Shown here one piece after another: positions 38,493 through 49,304 of a stretch of DNA of 64,000 bases. Source of the stretch: Hevea brasiliensis (Eukaryota > Streptophyta > Magnoliopsida > Malpighiales > Euphorbiaceae); contig NC_079499.1 of assembly GCF_030052815.1 (NCBI RefSeq), positions 86,963,183 through 87,027,182 of the forward strand. The letters run 5' to 3'. The translations under genes and the position numbers were made by a program. Under the pieces are notes generated by a model. The model was not told the DNA's origin. It searched no databases and saw only the letters and a list, made by a program, of their open reading frames with translations. Position 1 is the stretch's first letter; the number at the start of each line of letters is the position of its first letter.

Positions 38493-38707
38493 CCAATATT
38501 GAATGTACCTGAGGACATTAAAATTATTTGCATAATTACTGACTCAATGGGATTAACTTAACTAATGCAAGATAAGTCAATAATGGATGTACCTGAGATT
38601 TTGAGCATTAGGGGCTAGGTAAAGGATTAAACCTCACATGAGATGTGATGGGCAAGGAGTTGCTCACTTATAGTTTATTGTAATTCCAATAATGGATGTA
38701 CCTGAGG
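38493..38707 (+). repeat. Leader motif, three copies, copia B
   Basis: AATAATGGATGTACCTGAGG at 38688-38707, with close copies at 38493-38514 and 38578-38597. Same number and similar spacing as in copia A. Lies 200-400 bases upstream of the gag ATG. Confidence 0.88.
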
Positions 38708-38908
38708 ATGATCAATAGAATTATAAGAATTTAATCACCCACTAGAAATCCATCCAACTAGGATTTCCGTTTTCTACTTTGGAAGTGTAGGATTTGCTAA
38801 GTTAGTGGGAGGACCAATTTGATTAAAAGACCATAATCATTTTGGTTAATTACATGATACATTTACTAATTAATCTGGTTATTTTCTGCAATTAATTTTC
38901 TGATAATA

Positions 38909-39790
38909 ATGAGCACAGAACAACCACCACCATCCAATATCCTTGCAAGCATACTTGATCGCAATAGGTTGACAGGACCTAATCTATCTGATTGGCTAAG
39001 AAATTTAAAACTTGTCCTGAACCTTGAACATATAGGATATGTTCTTAACTCAAATGTTCCTGGTCCCTTACCTCTAGAGGCCACTCAAGAGGAACATGAA
39101 ACTTTAGACAAGTGGAAGGAGCATGATATGAGAGCTAAGTGTTACATGCTTGCTTCCATGAGTAATGGGTTACAGAAACAACATGAGAACATGCAGAGTG
39201 CAAGTGAGATCCTCCTTCACCTACAAGAGTTGTATTGTGAGCATAGCAGGAATGCTAGGTATGAGATATCTAGACAGCTATTCCGCATGATGATGTCTGA
39301 GGGACAAAATATTGGGGATCATGTGCCCAAGATGATTTGGCTGATTGAGCAACTGGAACATCTTGACTTTAAAATGGATTTCCAACTACAGACGGATTTG
39401 ATCCTTTAGTCCCTTCCTGAGTCTTTTGGAAATTTTGTGACAAATTTCCATATGACTAAACAGGAATGCACCTTGGCTAGTTTACTCAATATGCTGGTTA
39501 TTGCCCAAAAGAATAAGCCAGGCAATAAAGGAAAAGAGGTAGCTTTGATTGCATCTTCTTCTGCTGGAAAGTCCAACAAGAAGAAGGGCAATAAGAAAAA
39601 GAAACCTTAGATTCCTGGTCCTTCCAAGAAAATAGCTAAACAGAAAGGGAAGACTAAAATTGATAGAGGCAAAGGAAAATGTTTCCATTGCCAGTAGAAT
39701 GGGCACTGTAATAGGAACTGCCCAGAGTATGGCAAGTAGTGCCAGCTTGCAGTAATGAGATATTAGACTCCGGGTTGGCAGTGGCTCAAC
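38909..39790 (+). pseudogene. Copia B gag with deleted protease
   Basis: Starts at ATG (MSTEQPPPSNILASIL). Gag domain to 39409, ended by TAG after DLIL where A has CAG. The frame goes on (SLPESFGNFVTNFHMTKQE, AQKNKPGNKGKEVALIA, a lysine run) with TAG at 39608-39610, then CFHCQ-stop-NGHCNRNCPEY, the CCHC knuckle with a stop inside. Right after CPEY about 140 bases present in A are missing. That segment held the linker and the protease Asp motif (WVLDTSAS in A). Remnants of the protease end follow to the VPDAF junction. Confidence 0.85.
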
Positions 39791-39866
39791 TGTTGAACCC
39801 TTAGCCATAGGATCTAAATCTTTATACATGTGTGGACATGTTTTTTGTATTTAAATAAGGTTTTGC

Positions 39867-40217
39867 ATGTACCTGATGCCTTTTAAGAACATCATTTCTA
39901 TATCTAGTTTGACTAGAGATGGTTATGAATTTCAGTTCATAAATGATGTTTGTACTATTTATTTTGAAAATAAATATGTTAGTTCTGGTTATATGCATGA
40001 TCGACTTTATTATCTAGATAATAATGTTAAATACAAATTTAATGCAAGCAATCTAAAAGAATGCAATGCCATGATGAAAATCAACTCAAGTTCAAAATAT
40101 ATTTGGCACTTAAGGTTATGTCATGTTGCAGAAGATAGGATTGCAAAATTGGAGAAAGTAGGGATTTTATCCTCATTGGGCTCTGAGCCTACTCCAACTT
40201 GTGAATCTTGCCTTTAG
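39867..40217 (+). pseudogene. Copia B GAG-pre-integrase region
   Basis: Reads PFKNIISISSLTRDGYEFQF, DVCTIYFENKYV, then IWHLRLCHVAEDRIAKLEK and TPTCESCL. His and Cys residues of the integrase zinc-binding module are in place. Two stops (TAG, TAA) follow CESCL, where A reads QGK. Confidence 0.85.
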
Positions 40218-40223
40218 GGCTAA

Positions 40224-40960
40224 ATGACTAGATCACCCTTTGTAGGACAAGGGCTAAGAGCTAAAAATATTTTGGAGCTAATACATAGTGATGTATGTGG
40301 TCCATTTAAAGAAATGGCTAAAGGTGGTTTTCATTACTTTATTACCTTTACTGATGATAAATCAAGATTTGGGTATTTGTATTTGATGAAATACAAACAT
40401 GAATCCTTTGAAAAGTTTAAAGAATTTAAATCTGAAGTAGAAAATCAAACAGGAAAGAGTATTAAAGCTCTTCAATCAGATCGTGGAGGTGAATATTTGA
40501 GTACTGAATTTGATGAATACTTGAGAGAGCACGGCATTGTTTCCCAGATGACTCCTCCAGGAACGCCACAGCTGAATGGTGTATCTAAAAGGAGAAATCG
40601 TACCCTATTGGATATGGTACGTAGTATGATGAGCTATACTGATATGCCAATCTCCTTTTGGGGATTTGCATTAGAATCAGCTTTGTATATTCTGAATAGG
40701 ATTGCATCAAAATAAGTTTCTTCCACACCTTATGAGATATGGCATGGAAGAAAACCAAGTCTTAAGCATGTTAAGATTTGGGGTTGTCTAGCTTATATCA
40801 AAAAGCTGAACATTGATAAATTGGAAACCAGATCAGAAAAGGGTCGATTTATTGGATATCCAAAAGATAGTTTTGGATGTTATTTTTATTTGCCTACTTC
40901 ACAAAAGGTTGTGGTAAGTAGAGATGCCACATTTCTTGAACAACAGTTTGTTCAATAAGG
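40224..40960 (+). pseudogene. Copia B integrase
   Basis: All three catalytic positions have kept their context: HSDVCGPF (Asp), LQSDRGGEYLS (Asp), and the block after TPPGTPQLNGV, where the usual Glu is read as Lys (SKRRNRTLL instead of SERRNRT). The 163-codon frame ends at TAA (40714) after RIASK, where A has TCA; the C-terminal part then continues (YEIWHGRKPSLKHVKIWGC, RFIGYPKDSFGCYF) to 40958. The Glu to Lys change alone would abolish strand transfer. Confidence 0.87.
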
Positions 40961-41018
40961 AGGCAAAGGAAGGAAAATAGAGTTAGAATTGGAGAATTTT
41001 GACTAACCAATAGATCAG

Positions 41019-41965
41019 ATGGATATAGATCCATCTAGTCAACCTACACCCATTGATGAAACATCTACAGCTATTCCCCGTAGAACAACCAGGGTATCTC
41101 ACCCACCAGTGAGATATGGTTTCCTTCATGAAGAAGAACAAGAGTTGTCTACTCATGAAGAAGTAGATCATGGAGATGATCTACTTACCTATGAAGAAGC
41201 TATATCAGATATAGACTCTTCAAAATGGATTGACGCTATGAAATCCGAGATTGATTCCATGTATAAGAATCAAGTTTGGGATCTTGTTGACCCACCTTAA
41301 GGTATTGTACCTATAGGGAACAAATGGGTTTTCAAGAAGAAAATTGGTTCTGATGGAAAGGTAGATACCTATAAGGGAAGGCTAGTAGCGAAAAGGCAAG
41401 GAATTAACTATGAGGAGACTTTCTCACCTGTTGCCATGCTTAAATCAATTAGGATTCTATTAGTAATAGCTGCATACTATGATTATGAGATTTGGCAGAT
41501 GGATGTCAAAACAGCTTTTCTCAATGTATACATTGAAGAAAATATTTTCATGGAACAACCTAGGGGTTTTGAATCCCAAGATAGTTCTAAGGTATGCAAG
41601 CTAAAGCGATCCATTTAAGGGTTGAAACAAGGTTTGAGGAGTTGGAACATCCGTTTTGATGAAGCCATTAAATCATTTGGTTTTATAAAAAATGAGGATG
41701 AGCCATGTGTATATAAGAAGGTTAGTGACAGTGCTATCACTTTCCTTGTCTTATATGTGGATGACATACTGTTGATGGGTAATGACACAGATATGTTAAC
41801 AACTGTAAAGGTACGGTTGTCAAAGACATTCTCCATGAAAGATTTAGGGGAGGTAACCTATATTCTTGGGATTCGCATCTATAGAGATAGAGCGAAAAGA
41901 ATAATTGGTTTATCCCAAAGTCTATACTTGGAAAATGTGTTAAAGAGGTTTAACATGCTTGATTC
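41019..41965 (+). pseudogene. Copia B reverse transcriptase, cut by element C
   Basis: 41019-41300 gives the linker and N-terminal part (YEEAISDIDSSKWIDAMKSE), ended by TAA after VDPP where A has GAA. Next: GNKWVFKKKIGSDGKVDTYK, YEETFSPVAMLKSIR, IWQMDVKTAFLN, a TAA after KLKRSI, and an intact last piece with LYVDDILLMGND. The homology ends after NVLKRFNMLDS at 41965. RNase H is lost from this window because C sits here. Confidence 0.9.
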
Positions 41966-44284
41966 CTGTAGGGGCAAGGGGGGCGTGAGGTGAAATATCA
42001 TCCATTATAATTACATAAAATGCACTAGGTAATGCTTAGGAAAGATGGTGGAGTCACAATGGTCTCACTTAAGTAACACCTCCTTAGACAACATTTCCTA
42101 GACATGCACTTTATACAATCCTAATAGAATCAAACTAATGGTAAGTACCATCTGCCCATAACACTACCACGGTACTAAGGATTTATGCCATGAAGGCATC
42201 GATAGATAGGAGTTGCCACCCGGGTAATAACCGGGACATATTCAGTGTTTCTTCCGAGGGTCATGGATGGCAACTTACTCCTTGCAAAGTTTCCACAACC
42301 ATCATTACCATAGCTCAATGTCTAGGTTCGGCATAGTAGGTACGTAAGGGGAAGGTGTTATGCACCCCTTACGCCTGGTCTAACCTCATTGATTCGAGTG
42401 CCAATCCTCTACTAATGTTTCTAGAAGTCTTGTTTATTATTCCTTTATTAAACTTTATCCTAAAAAATGCAATTCTGATCTTACACAAGCAAATAATTCA
42501 CAAAATGGTTGTCGTTTACACACAATTTTCATGCACAAGTAATTCCTATCTATGAGATTACTAATTATTTAAATGATATTTACCAGATGACTAAAATTAA
42601 TTTATTATTGAGAATTTAATTTACAAACAAATTCAGTTTTAAAAAACCCTACGTTTTTATTTAACTTAATTAATTAATTTTCACCAAGTTACCCTAAGGA
42701 TGATTGAACTAAGTTAATTATGTACATGTGTAATTTATTCTAATATCACATAAGGCCCAAACAATCACAACTTAATAAAGATTTCTAATATGCAAATTTA
42801 TTTTACAATTACCAAGTATTAAATTAAATTTATTTTACATACCAATGTTAGTTTAATTTACAAACAAGATTAATTTTAATTTACAAAGTATTTATTTAAA
42901 TTAATTACATGCAAAAGTCAGTTAAATTAAAAATAAAGTTAATTTTAATTTACTAAATAAAAATTCTATTATTATTATAATTTCATGCCAATGGTTATTC
43001 GAGGAGTTTAGAGCTACTTACCTATTGATAAATGCAGTTGCCATTGGGCAAGCTACCCTTAAAAAATGTCTTCTCTTCTAGTATGACAATGATATCCCTG
43101 GCTTACTCCCGTTTAGCTCCACATAAGCTCCACGCAAATGCCCTCTTTGGTACTTACCTTAGGGCTACTTACCAATTTTGTTTGTAATAAAAAATAAAGA
43201 AACTAAAGAAAATAAAAGAAATAAAGAAAATATTAATAATAATTTACATTGGATTCTAACTCTAGTCTCCTAAAAGGTTAAGATTCCTAATTAGTTACAA
43301 CTACCTAATAGTCTAAGTCTTCTAACATGATCCAAACACTTCATAACACTTCTTAAATTAAAAGAACACAGAAAAATAGATCAAATATCAATTAAAAACC
43401 AAGAAAATACAAGAACATGCATAAACATACAATTTCTAAATTATGGCAGATTGACAATAGTAAGAAATTTGATTTTTAAAAAATAGTTAAACAAGTTTAA
43501 AAATCATGAAAAAATTACAGAAGATAGCGAAAACATCATAAAACATCATAAAATTTATAAACCAAACAAAACCTTAGCCTAATGGTCTATAAAAATCGTA
43601 ACCTTTTCCAGTAACAGAATCACACTACTTTTTTGTAAAATTCATAACTCACCAACCATAACAGATATGAATGCAAAACTATTTGGGAAAGATTCACAAG
43701 ACTCCAAACTTAATTTTAGATACCATATTTACACAAAAATATTAAGAAACAAGGGATATATGAGCTCTAAAAGTCGGGTATCCTACAAATAAGATTTTAC
43801 AGGAACCCTAACTTCAAATAGCCATAACTTGCAAAATATTAAAGCTTTTTTAGTGATTTTAAGCCTAAAATTAATAGAATTTCGTGAAGAATAGGAATAT
43901 AATTTTTATAAATTTTTTACAGATTTAGAAAATAATAAAAAATAATAAAAATATGAGAGACAAAAAACTGAATATGTACAGAGTTATTTATTCCCTCAAA
44001 TTAAACATGATTACATGATCTATATGAATATACAAGATAAATTGAAAACATTGAACATAGAATTAAACATTACATAGCATAAATCTTAAAAAGAAAATAA
44101 AAGAACTAACTTTTAAGAAATATCGCTAGAAAGAAAGAAGAACTAAAAGAATTTTGGCTATTCCTCTCTTTAATTTTTTTCCTTTTTTTATTTTTTTTAT
44201 TTTTTGTCTTCTCCTCCACCTCCTTTCCTTTTTCTTTTTTTCCTTTTTTTTTCCTCCCCCTTTTTTTATTTTTTATCAGTGGGG

Positions 44285-44292
44285 TATTTATA
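44285..44292 (-). promoter_or_regulatory. TATA box of element C
   Basis: Sense strand TATAAATA in context CCCTATAAATACCCC, well inside the LTR and correctly oriented for transcription of C. Confidence 0.6.
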
Positions 44293-44305
44293 GGGTTTTA
44301 AGAGA

Positions 44306-44581
44306 GAGGTGTGATAGGGTTTGGAGTCCTAGGGTGATAAAGTTCAGATTACTTAAACAACTAAGATTACAAAATTTGGGTGAGACTGAGATATGGATGA
44401 GGTGTTTCAACCAATAGGAAGAGAGGGGAAGGGGAAGGCACTAATAGAAAGTGAGGAAGAGGTGTGTTAAGGTTTGAAGTCCTAGTGTGATAAGGTTCAT
44501 ATAACTTAAACAACTAGAATCGAGGAATTTGGGTGAGACTGGGATATGGGTGAGGTGTTCCAACCAATAGGAATAGAGGGA
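44306..44581. repeat. About 156-bp duplication in LTR of C
   Basis: Two diverged copies of about 120 bp, 44306-44425 and 44462-44581, sharing GAGTCCTAG, CTTAAACAACTA and CAACCAATAGGAA. They lie upstream of the TATA box in sense, as U3 enhancer repeats often do. Confidence 0.7.
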
Positions 44582-44926
44582 TAGAGAAAAATATATTTTC
44601 TTATTTTAATTTTCAAAAAATAAATTAAATAGGTCTTATTTAAAATTCCTAACTAAGCTTTCTTAGGCCCATGTGGCTCAATTAAACTTAATTAGGTATA
44701 CTTAAAAATTACACATATTAAATTTAAACAAAACAAAATTTTATCTAAATTTAATTAAATTCTCTTTCAAAAAAAAAACATATTATTATTATTTTTTTCA
44801 AGATCATGCCACGGAATTAATAATTCAGCTCCATGCCTCCAATTACATCTTACAGTCATATAATTTTTCATCATTGGGTTTTCCACAGCCTCAATGCACA
44901 TACTCATCACAAAATAAGGGTCTACG

Positions 44927-44942
44927 GTTTGCCCTCCACTTT
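44927..44942 (-). promoter_or_regulatory. Polypurine tract of element C
   Basis: Sense strand AAAGTGGAGGGCAAAC directly before CGTAGACCC, the decayed LTR start. Confidence 0.75.
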
Positions 44943-45005
44943 GGCGAAAGTTGAAATCAAATCAAAGTGAAACTCAAATTTCTAATAACTATGAAACATT
45001 GGCTA

Positions 45006-45345
45006 TGACGATCAAGTATATCTTGCTCGGTCGACATACTCTATGTTATGAGACTAGCTACGGTCTCATAATAGTAATAACTGTGTCATGTGAAAAATGA
45101 GCGTATCTTGCTCTGTTGATACACTCTGCGTCATGAGACTAGCTACGGTCTCATAGCAGTGATAACTTTGTCATGTGAAAATCGAATGCATCTTGCTCTA
45201 TCGATACACTCTGTGTTATGAGACTAGCTACGATCTCATAATAGTGATAACTTTGTCATGTGAAAATCGAATGCATCTTGCTCTGTCGATACACTTTGCA
45301 TCATGAGACTAGCTACGGTCTCATGATAATGACAACTCTGTGATT
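45006..45345 (-). repeat. 85-bp tandem repeat, 3' untranslated region of C
   Basis: Four copies with exact 85-bp period; TCTTGCTC at 45021, 45106, 45191 and 45276. Shared core TATGAGACTAGCTACGGTCT. Tandem repeats here are typical of Tat/Ogre elements. Confidence 0.92.
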
Positions 45346-45350
45346 TGAAA

Positions 45351-45826
45351 TGTTGTGGATTCGTATTTAGGACCACAGTCCTAAACTACCTACGTATCCC
45401 CCTCGCTATCCTGAGAAAGAATCAGACCCACTCATAGTTCGCCACTTGAAACTGTAGTGATGCATGTTCTTCTACGCCTTACACACCTACAGGTAACATG
45501 TTGATGCATATTCTTCTACGCCTTACACAACTATGCCATGTGCCCTAAACAACGTCTAAGGACTTACCAAAAAACATTTATCATGAAATGTTGTGGGTTC
45601 GTATTTAGGACCGTAGTCCTAAACTACCTACATATCCCCCCTCACTATTTTGAGGAAGAATCAGACCCCCTCGTAGTTTTGTCACTTGAAACTGTGGTGA
45701 TGCATGTTTTTCTATGCCTTACACAGCTACAGTTGACATCTTGATGCATGTTCTTCTATGCCTTACACAACTATGTCGTGCGCCCTAAACAACGTCTAAG
45801 GACTTACAAAAAAATATCTATTTCAT
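45351..45826 (-). repeat. 238-bp tandem duplication, 3' untranslated region of C
   Basis: Copies start TGTTGTGG at 45351 and 45589. Shared blocks: TTCGTATTTAGGACC, TCCTAAACTACCTAC, CTAAACAACGTCTAAGGAC. 45827-46139 has no ORF or repeat I can recognise. Confidence 0.9.
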
Positions 45827-46139
45827 GATTTGAAAAAATTGAGATGATTGGGTCTCAAAACTCTTTTTGTGATTTTTGTGCTTCTTGTATGCTACTTCCT
45901 ATCATGGGCATGCTGTTTTTGCTAGAGATTCTAAAAAAACTTAGTCCTCTGAGGGACCTCTTTTTGCAAAAACTTTCTTTTAGCCTTAAAATTTTTGGGG
46001 AAAATTATTCACCGAAAAGACTTCCTTAAGGTCACAATACAATTGCCCTCTGATTTTTCTTTTTCTTCTCTCCCCCCATGGTTTCTGCCTTGACTCATTT
46101 CTCTTCCATGAACTCTATTCTCTGTGCCCTAACTTTTGC

Positions 46140-46681
46140 CTGAAATGTCCTTTTGGGTTTTCATTTCAGCAGGCTTGCTCTAACTTTTACCTAAGCGGCC
46201 CTTTCTGGTTTTCCACCTAGCGAGCTCCTTTTTTTTTTTTTTTTTTTTGAAATTAGACAATTACCAGGTTATTCATATCAAGCACCTATCTTGTCATGCT
46301 CAGAAGATATAGATTAAATCAAAACAATGCAGTTCAATTACTTAATCATTTGATGTATCCCTCAAGACACAAACATTCGCGATCATAATTAAATAAAACC
46401 CATTCCTAGTCAATGCAATAAAAACTTCTTTATTTATTCAGGTACACTATTACTCCCTCTTACATTTAGTTTTGCCAAATTTCACCTTCCAAAGTAAGAA
46501 ATAAGCTTTAAAATCTGCCGAATGGCCTTTTCAAGTTTTCCATCCAGATCTTCTCTCATCTCTCTTTTTGCCTAGACTGCCTTTTGCAGGTTTTCAATCT
46601 AGCATTTTTTCTTTTCTTTTCTTTTCTTTTTCTTTGACCCTTACTTTTGCCTAGACCGTCTTTTATAAGTTTTCAGCCTAG
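46140..46681 (-). other. Five bulged hairpins in the 3' untranslated RNA of C
   Basis: At 46140-46169, 46191-46220, 46518-46547, 46572-46602 and 46651-46681. In the sense RNA each has an outer stem of 8 pairs, an AAAA bulge on the 5' side only, a short CCY/RGG-like inner stem and a small loop. Outer arms in order: CTGAAATG/CATTTCAG, CTAGGTGG/CCGCTTAG, CTGGATGG/CCATTCGG, CTAGATTG/CAGTCTAG, CTAGGCTG/CGGTCTAG. All pair fully if G-U is allowed. Loops: AAAA, GAAA, GAAA, GCAA(A), ATAA. D has the same design with other arms. T-rich tracts on the plus strand separate the groups. The function is unknown. Confidence 0.75.
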
Positions 46682-46699
46682 CGGGCCTGTCTCACACAA

Positions 46700-47474
46700 A
46701 GTACCTTTTAAGCCTGTCTAAATTGACTGGTTCTTGATATTCATTCCCATCCAAGTCTGATGTTCTTACAGTACCAAGATCTTTTTGACAATGTATGGAC
46801 TATCCTAGCCTAGGTTAAACTTTCCTCTTAAATCAAAAGGGACGGGCCGAGCTTATTTCAAAACCATGTCTCCCTCTTTGATCTTTCTTGGCTTTACCTT
46901 CTTATTAAAGACTCTAGCTATCTTCCTCTGATAGGCCTGCATATGATACAAGGCTCATATCCTCTTTTCATCAATCAAAGCTAGTTCATCATATCTCTTT
47001 TAAGCCCACTTATTTTTTAGGATCTTAGCTTCTAGCATCACTCTTAAGGATCTGATCTCTTACTGAATGGATAGCATTGCTTTAATCCCATATTCTAAAG
47101 AGAATGGGGTTGTCCTTGTGGATTTCCTTGTAGTACTACGATAATCTTAAAGTACATAAAGGAGTTTTTCAGGCCAATCCTTATATGTTTCAAACATTTT
47201 TTTTTCAACTAGAACCTTTCCATTCATATGGGGATCACACATTCCTGCATGTACTTCTTTCATTATTTGCTCAGCTTATTTTTCTATCACACATAAGAGT
47301 TTGTAGAATTGCCCCTCAACTAAAGTAAGTTGAGTGGCTAATCTATGAATTGTTGCTCTATATCTTTTGGAGGCTTACTGCCAGTATTCTCTCACTTCTA
47401 GAGACCTCCTTATGTCTTCATATCATTTTCCTTCTCCCTCTAGGTCCACATGTGCTACTATTAATCCTTCATAG
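46700..47474 (-). pseudogene. Element C integrase remnant
   Basis: Read down from 47474: YEDIRRSLEVREYWQ, RATIHRLATQLTLVEGQFYK, EQIMKEVHAGMCDPHMNGKVL are the zinc-binding N-terminal side of a Tat-type integrase. The sequence then jumps at about 47200 to YKDWPEKLLYVL, TRKSTRTTPFSLEYGIKAML, the far end of the catalytic core; the two catalytic Asp and the Glu regions are deleted. The C-terminal domain follows: HMQAYQRKIARVFNKKVKPR, KIKEGDMVLK, DSPYIVKKIL. At least seven stops and frame changes. D has the intact version of the same region, so the reading is secure. Confidence 0.85.
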
Positions 47475-47880
47475 TGTCGCAAGGGATTTTGCGGTCGCCT
47501 GAACGAACCCTCACCGAAGTGGGAAAGAGTGAGGAGTCGCCACCTTAGTTTTGAGGGAAACTAAAGAAAACCATTTGTGAAAATAGATTGAAATGAAACC
47601 ACTTCAAGATAGAGATTATAGGTTCGGGGTCCGTAAACGGGTGGGGAAGGTGTTAGGCACCCCACCTCGTCTCTTAATAAGGGTAAGTAGATTTAATTTT
47701 GCATTAGTTAAGAGGGCTTGAATGGACATGTTAATCCTTTTGACTAAAGGAACATTTGATTTTTCACTAAATTTGGATCACCCAGATACATAAGTAAATG
47801 AGACAACCTTAGTGAGTTACTGTTGTATGTTAATTTTATTTGAAAGGAATATTTTATTAAAATTTAATTTAAGAATCGGA

Positions 47881-48304
47881 TAAGAACTCTTCTCCGAACC
47901 CTTTAATATTTGTTAAAATTCTGAGTTGGGACCGGATAAGAACTCTCCTCCGATCTTTTTTAAATCATTTAAAATTTTGAGTTGAGGCTGGATAAGAACT
48001 CTCCTCCGATCTCTATTTAACGCTTATTAAAATTTTGAGTTGAGACCGGATAAGAACTCTCCTCCGATCTCTATTTAACGTTTATTAAAATTTTGAGTTG
48101 TGACCGGATAAGAACTCTCTTCCGATCTCTATTTAATATTTATTAAAATTTTGAGTTGAGACCGGATAAGAACTCTCTTCCGATCTCTATTTAATGTTTA
48201 TTAAAATTGAGTTGAGACCGGATAAGAACTCTCCTCCGATCTCTATTTAATATTTATTAAAATTTTGAGTTGAGACCGGATAGGAACTCTCCTCCGATCT
48301 CTTT
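47881..48304 (-). repeat. 56-58 bp tandem repeat in LTR of D
   Basis: Eight copies; TAAGAACT (last TAGGAACT) at 47881, 47937, 47993, 48051, 48109, 48167, 48223 and 48281. Core CTCTCCTCCGATCTCTATTT. Lies downstream of the sense TATA box, so it would be part of the transcript leader. Confidence 0.93.
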
Positions 48305-49296
48305 TAGATTAACAGGAGCCTGAAAGGGACTTTTCCAATCTCCCGAATTTTAATTTCAGCTACATGTCATAAGAGCCTAAAGCTAAGGATTCTGGCATTC
48401 AAAGATGCTGGGGATAAGGCTTCTTGATACCTTGTGACTAAATGGGGGATACTAGACTTGATTTACCGACCTTCCATGTAGTCATCTTACCAATACCTAT
48501 TAATGTCCGATCTATTCTGTTTCGTTTACTTTGGTTTTATTCCACTTTATGGAATATTGCCGAATTACGTCAGCCTAATAGTTTGGCTATTTTCCTGACG
48601 TGTTATTCAGGCTCTCTCTTTTAAAAGAGACCCTTAAATTGCAGTTACCTACGTTTTACCCAACCACTTACACGCTACTAGGAGCTAGAAAACTTGCATT
48701 CAGAAATGACGAAGATTAATAAAATGATGGACTGATCACTAAAGAGATAACTCGAGAGTAACATTTTTTGGGGTTCTTTTGCACAAAATGAACTTGGAGA
48801 AAATCGCATACGTAAGAAGAACAAAGAAAGTGCGAAAAGTAAACGTAAACAGTTAATAAAACAGCAATATGAGCTCTTACCTGTAAGGAGCCAAATCTAT
48901 TGAAATAACTACGGGGTGACAAATAGTGATAAGACAGCGGACTGATTAGCCTGAAGGCTGATGTTCGTCGTGACCTGAAGGGTGCTTAGCTAAAATGCAA
49001 TCAGATTAAGATAAAAACCGAGTGGAATGAAGTTGAGCTTGGACAATGGGAATGAAAACAGAGCTGATAAAGGGCTGAAAGTGAGAGTGTGACCAGATAA
49101 TGAACGAACTGAAAATGTAGAGTTCCAGTATTCAGAATCCTTTTCAAGAAAAAGACTTCAGAAAACTAGTTTCAAAAGTCTTTGTAATCAACACTTCTAA
49201 GTAGCAGAATAACAAACTGAATGAAGTTTCAGAGTTCTTCCGCTATAATAACTACCTCTCTTTTTTGCCCGTCCCTTGAACAGTTTTTCATGCAGG

Positions 49297-49304
49297 TATT
49301 TATA
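49297..49304 (-). promoter_or_regulatory. TATA box of element D, sense direction
   Basis: Minus-strand TATAAATA in context TTCTTATAAATACCTGC; transcription would run toward 47475. Confidence 0.6.

Larger units (their letters stand above)
25197..41966 (+). mobile_element. Copia element B (Ty1/copia), interrupted by H and cut by C
   Basis: Same family as A, opposite orientation. 5' LTR 25197-26222 + 36155-37195 (2,067 bp once H and its duplication are removed), primer-binding site 37198-37212, a 1.7-kb leader without ORFs, gag from 38909, then GAG-pre-integrase, integrase and reverse transcriptase to 41965. Homology to A stops inside the region after NVLKRFNMLDS, where C begins. RNase H and the 3' LTR are not in the window. 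About eight in-frame stops and a protease deletion make it inactive. Confidence 0.9.
41967..44926 (-). mobile_element. 3' LTR of element C
   Basis: 2,960 bp. Termini TGTAG...CTACG, the last base changed from the expected A. The left boundary is confirmed by the break in copia B. Contains a T-rich low-complexity stretch (44165-44275), a TATA box and a 156-bp duplication. The other LTR is not in the window. Confidence 0.82.
41967..47474 (-). mobile_element. Element C, old Tat-lineage Ty3/gypsy element, cut by element D
   Basis: Minus strand, inserted in copia B at 41966. 3' LTR 41967-44926 (TGTAGGGGC to TCTACG), polypurine tract, a long 3' untranslated region with two tandem repeats and five structured hairpins, then a decayed integrase end to 47474, where D begins. 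The LTR has the GAGTTGCCACCCGGG and AAGGGGAAGGTGTTATGCACCCC blocks seen in Tat-type LTRs; D has related GGAGTCGCCACC and GGTGTTAGGCACCCC. The 5' portion is not in the window. Confidence 0.85.

Noticed and set aside
42355..42555. Possible host gene between copia B and the Tat elements
   Set aside because: The segment is the LTR of C, shown by LTR ends, the GAGTTGCCACC and GTGTTATGCACCCC blocks, and the following polypurine tract.
44154..44417. Phenylalanine-rich ORF in LTR of C
   Set aside because: Product of the T-rich low-complexity stretch.
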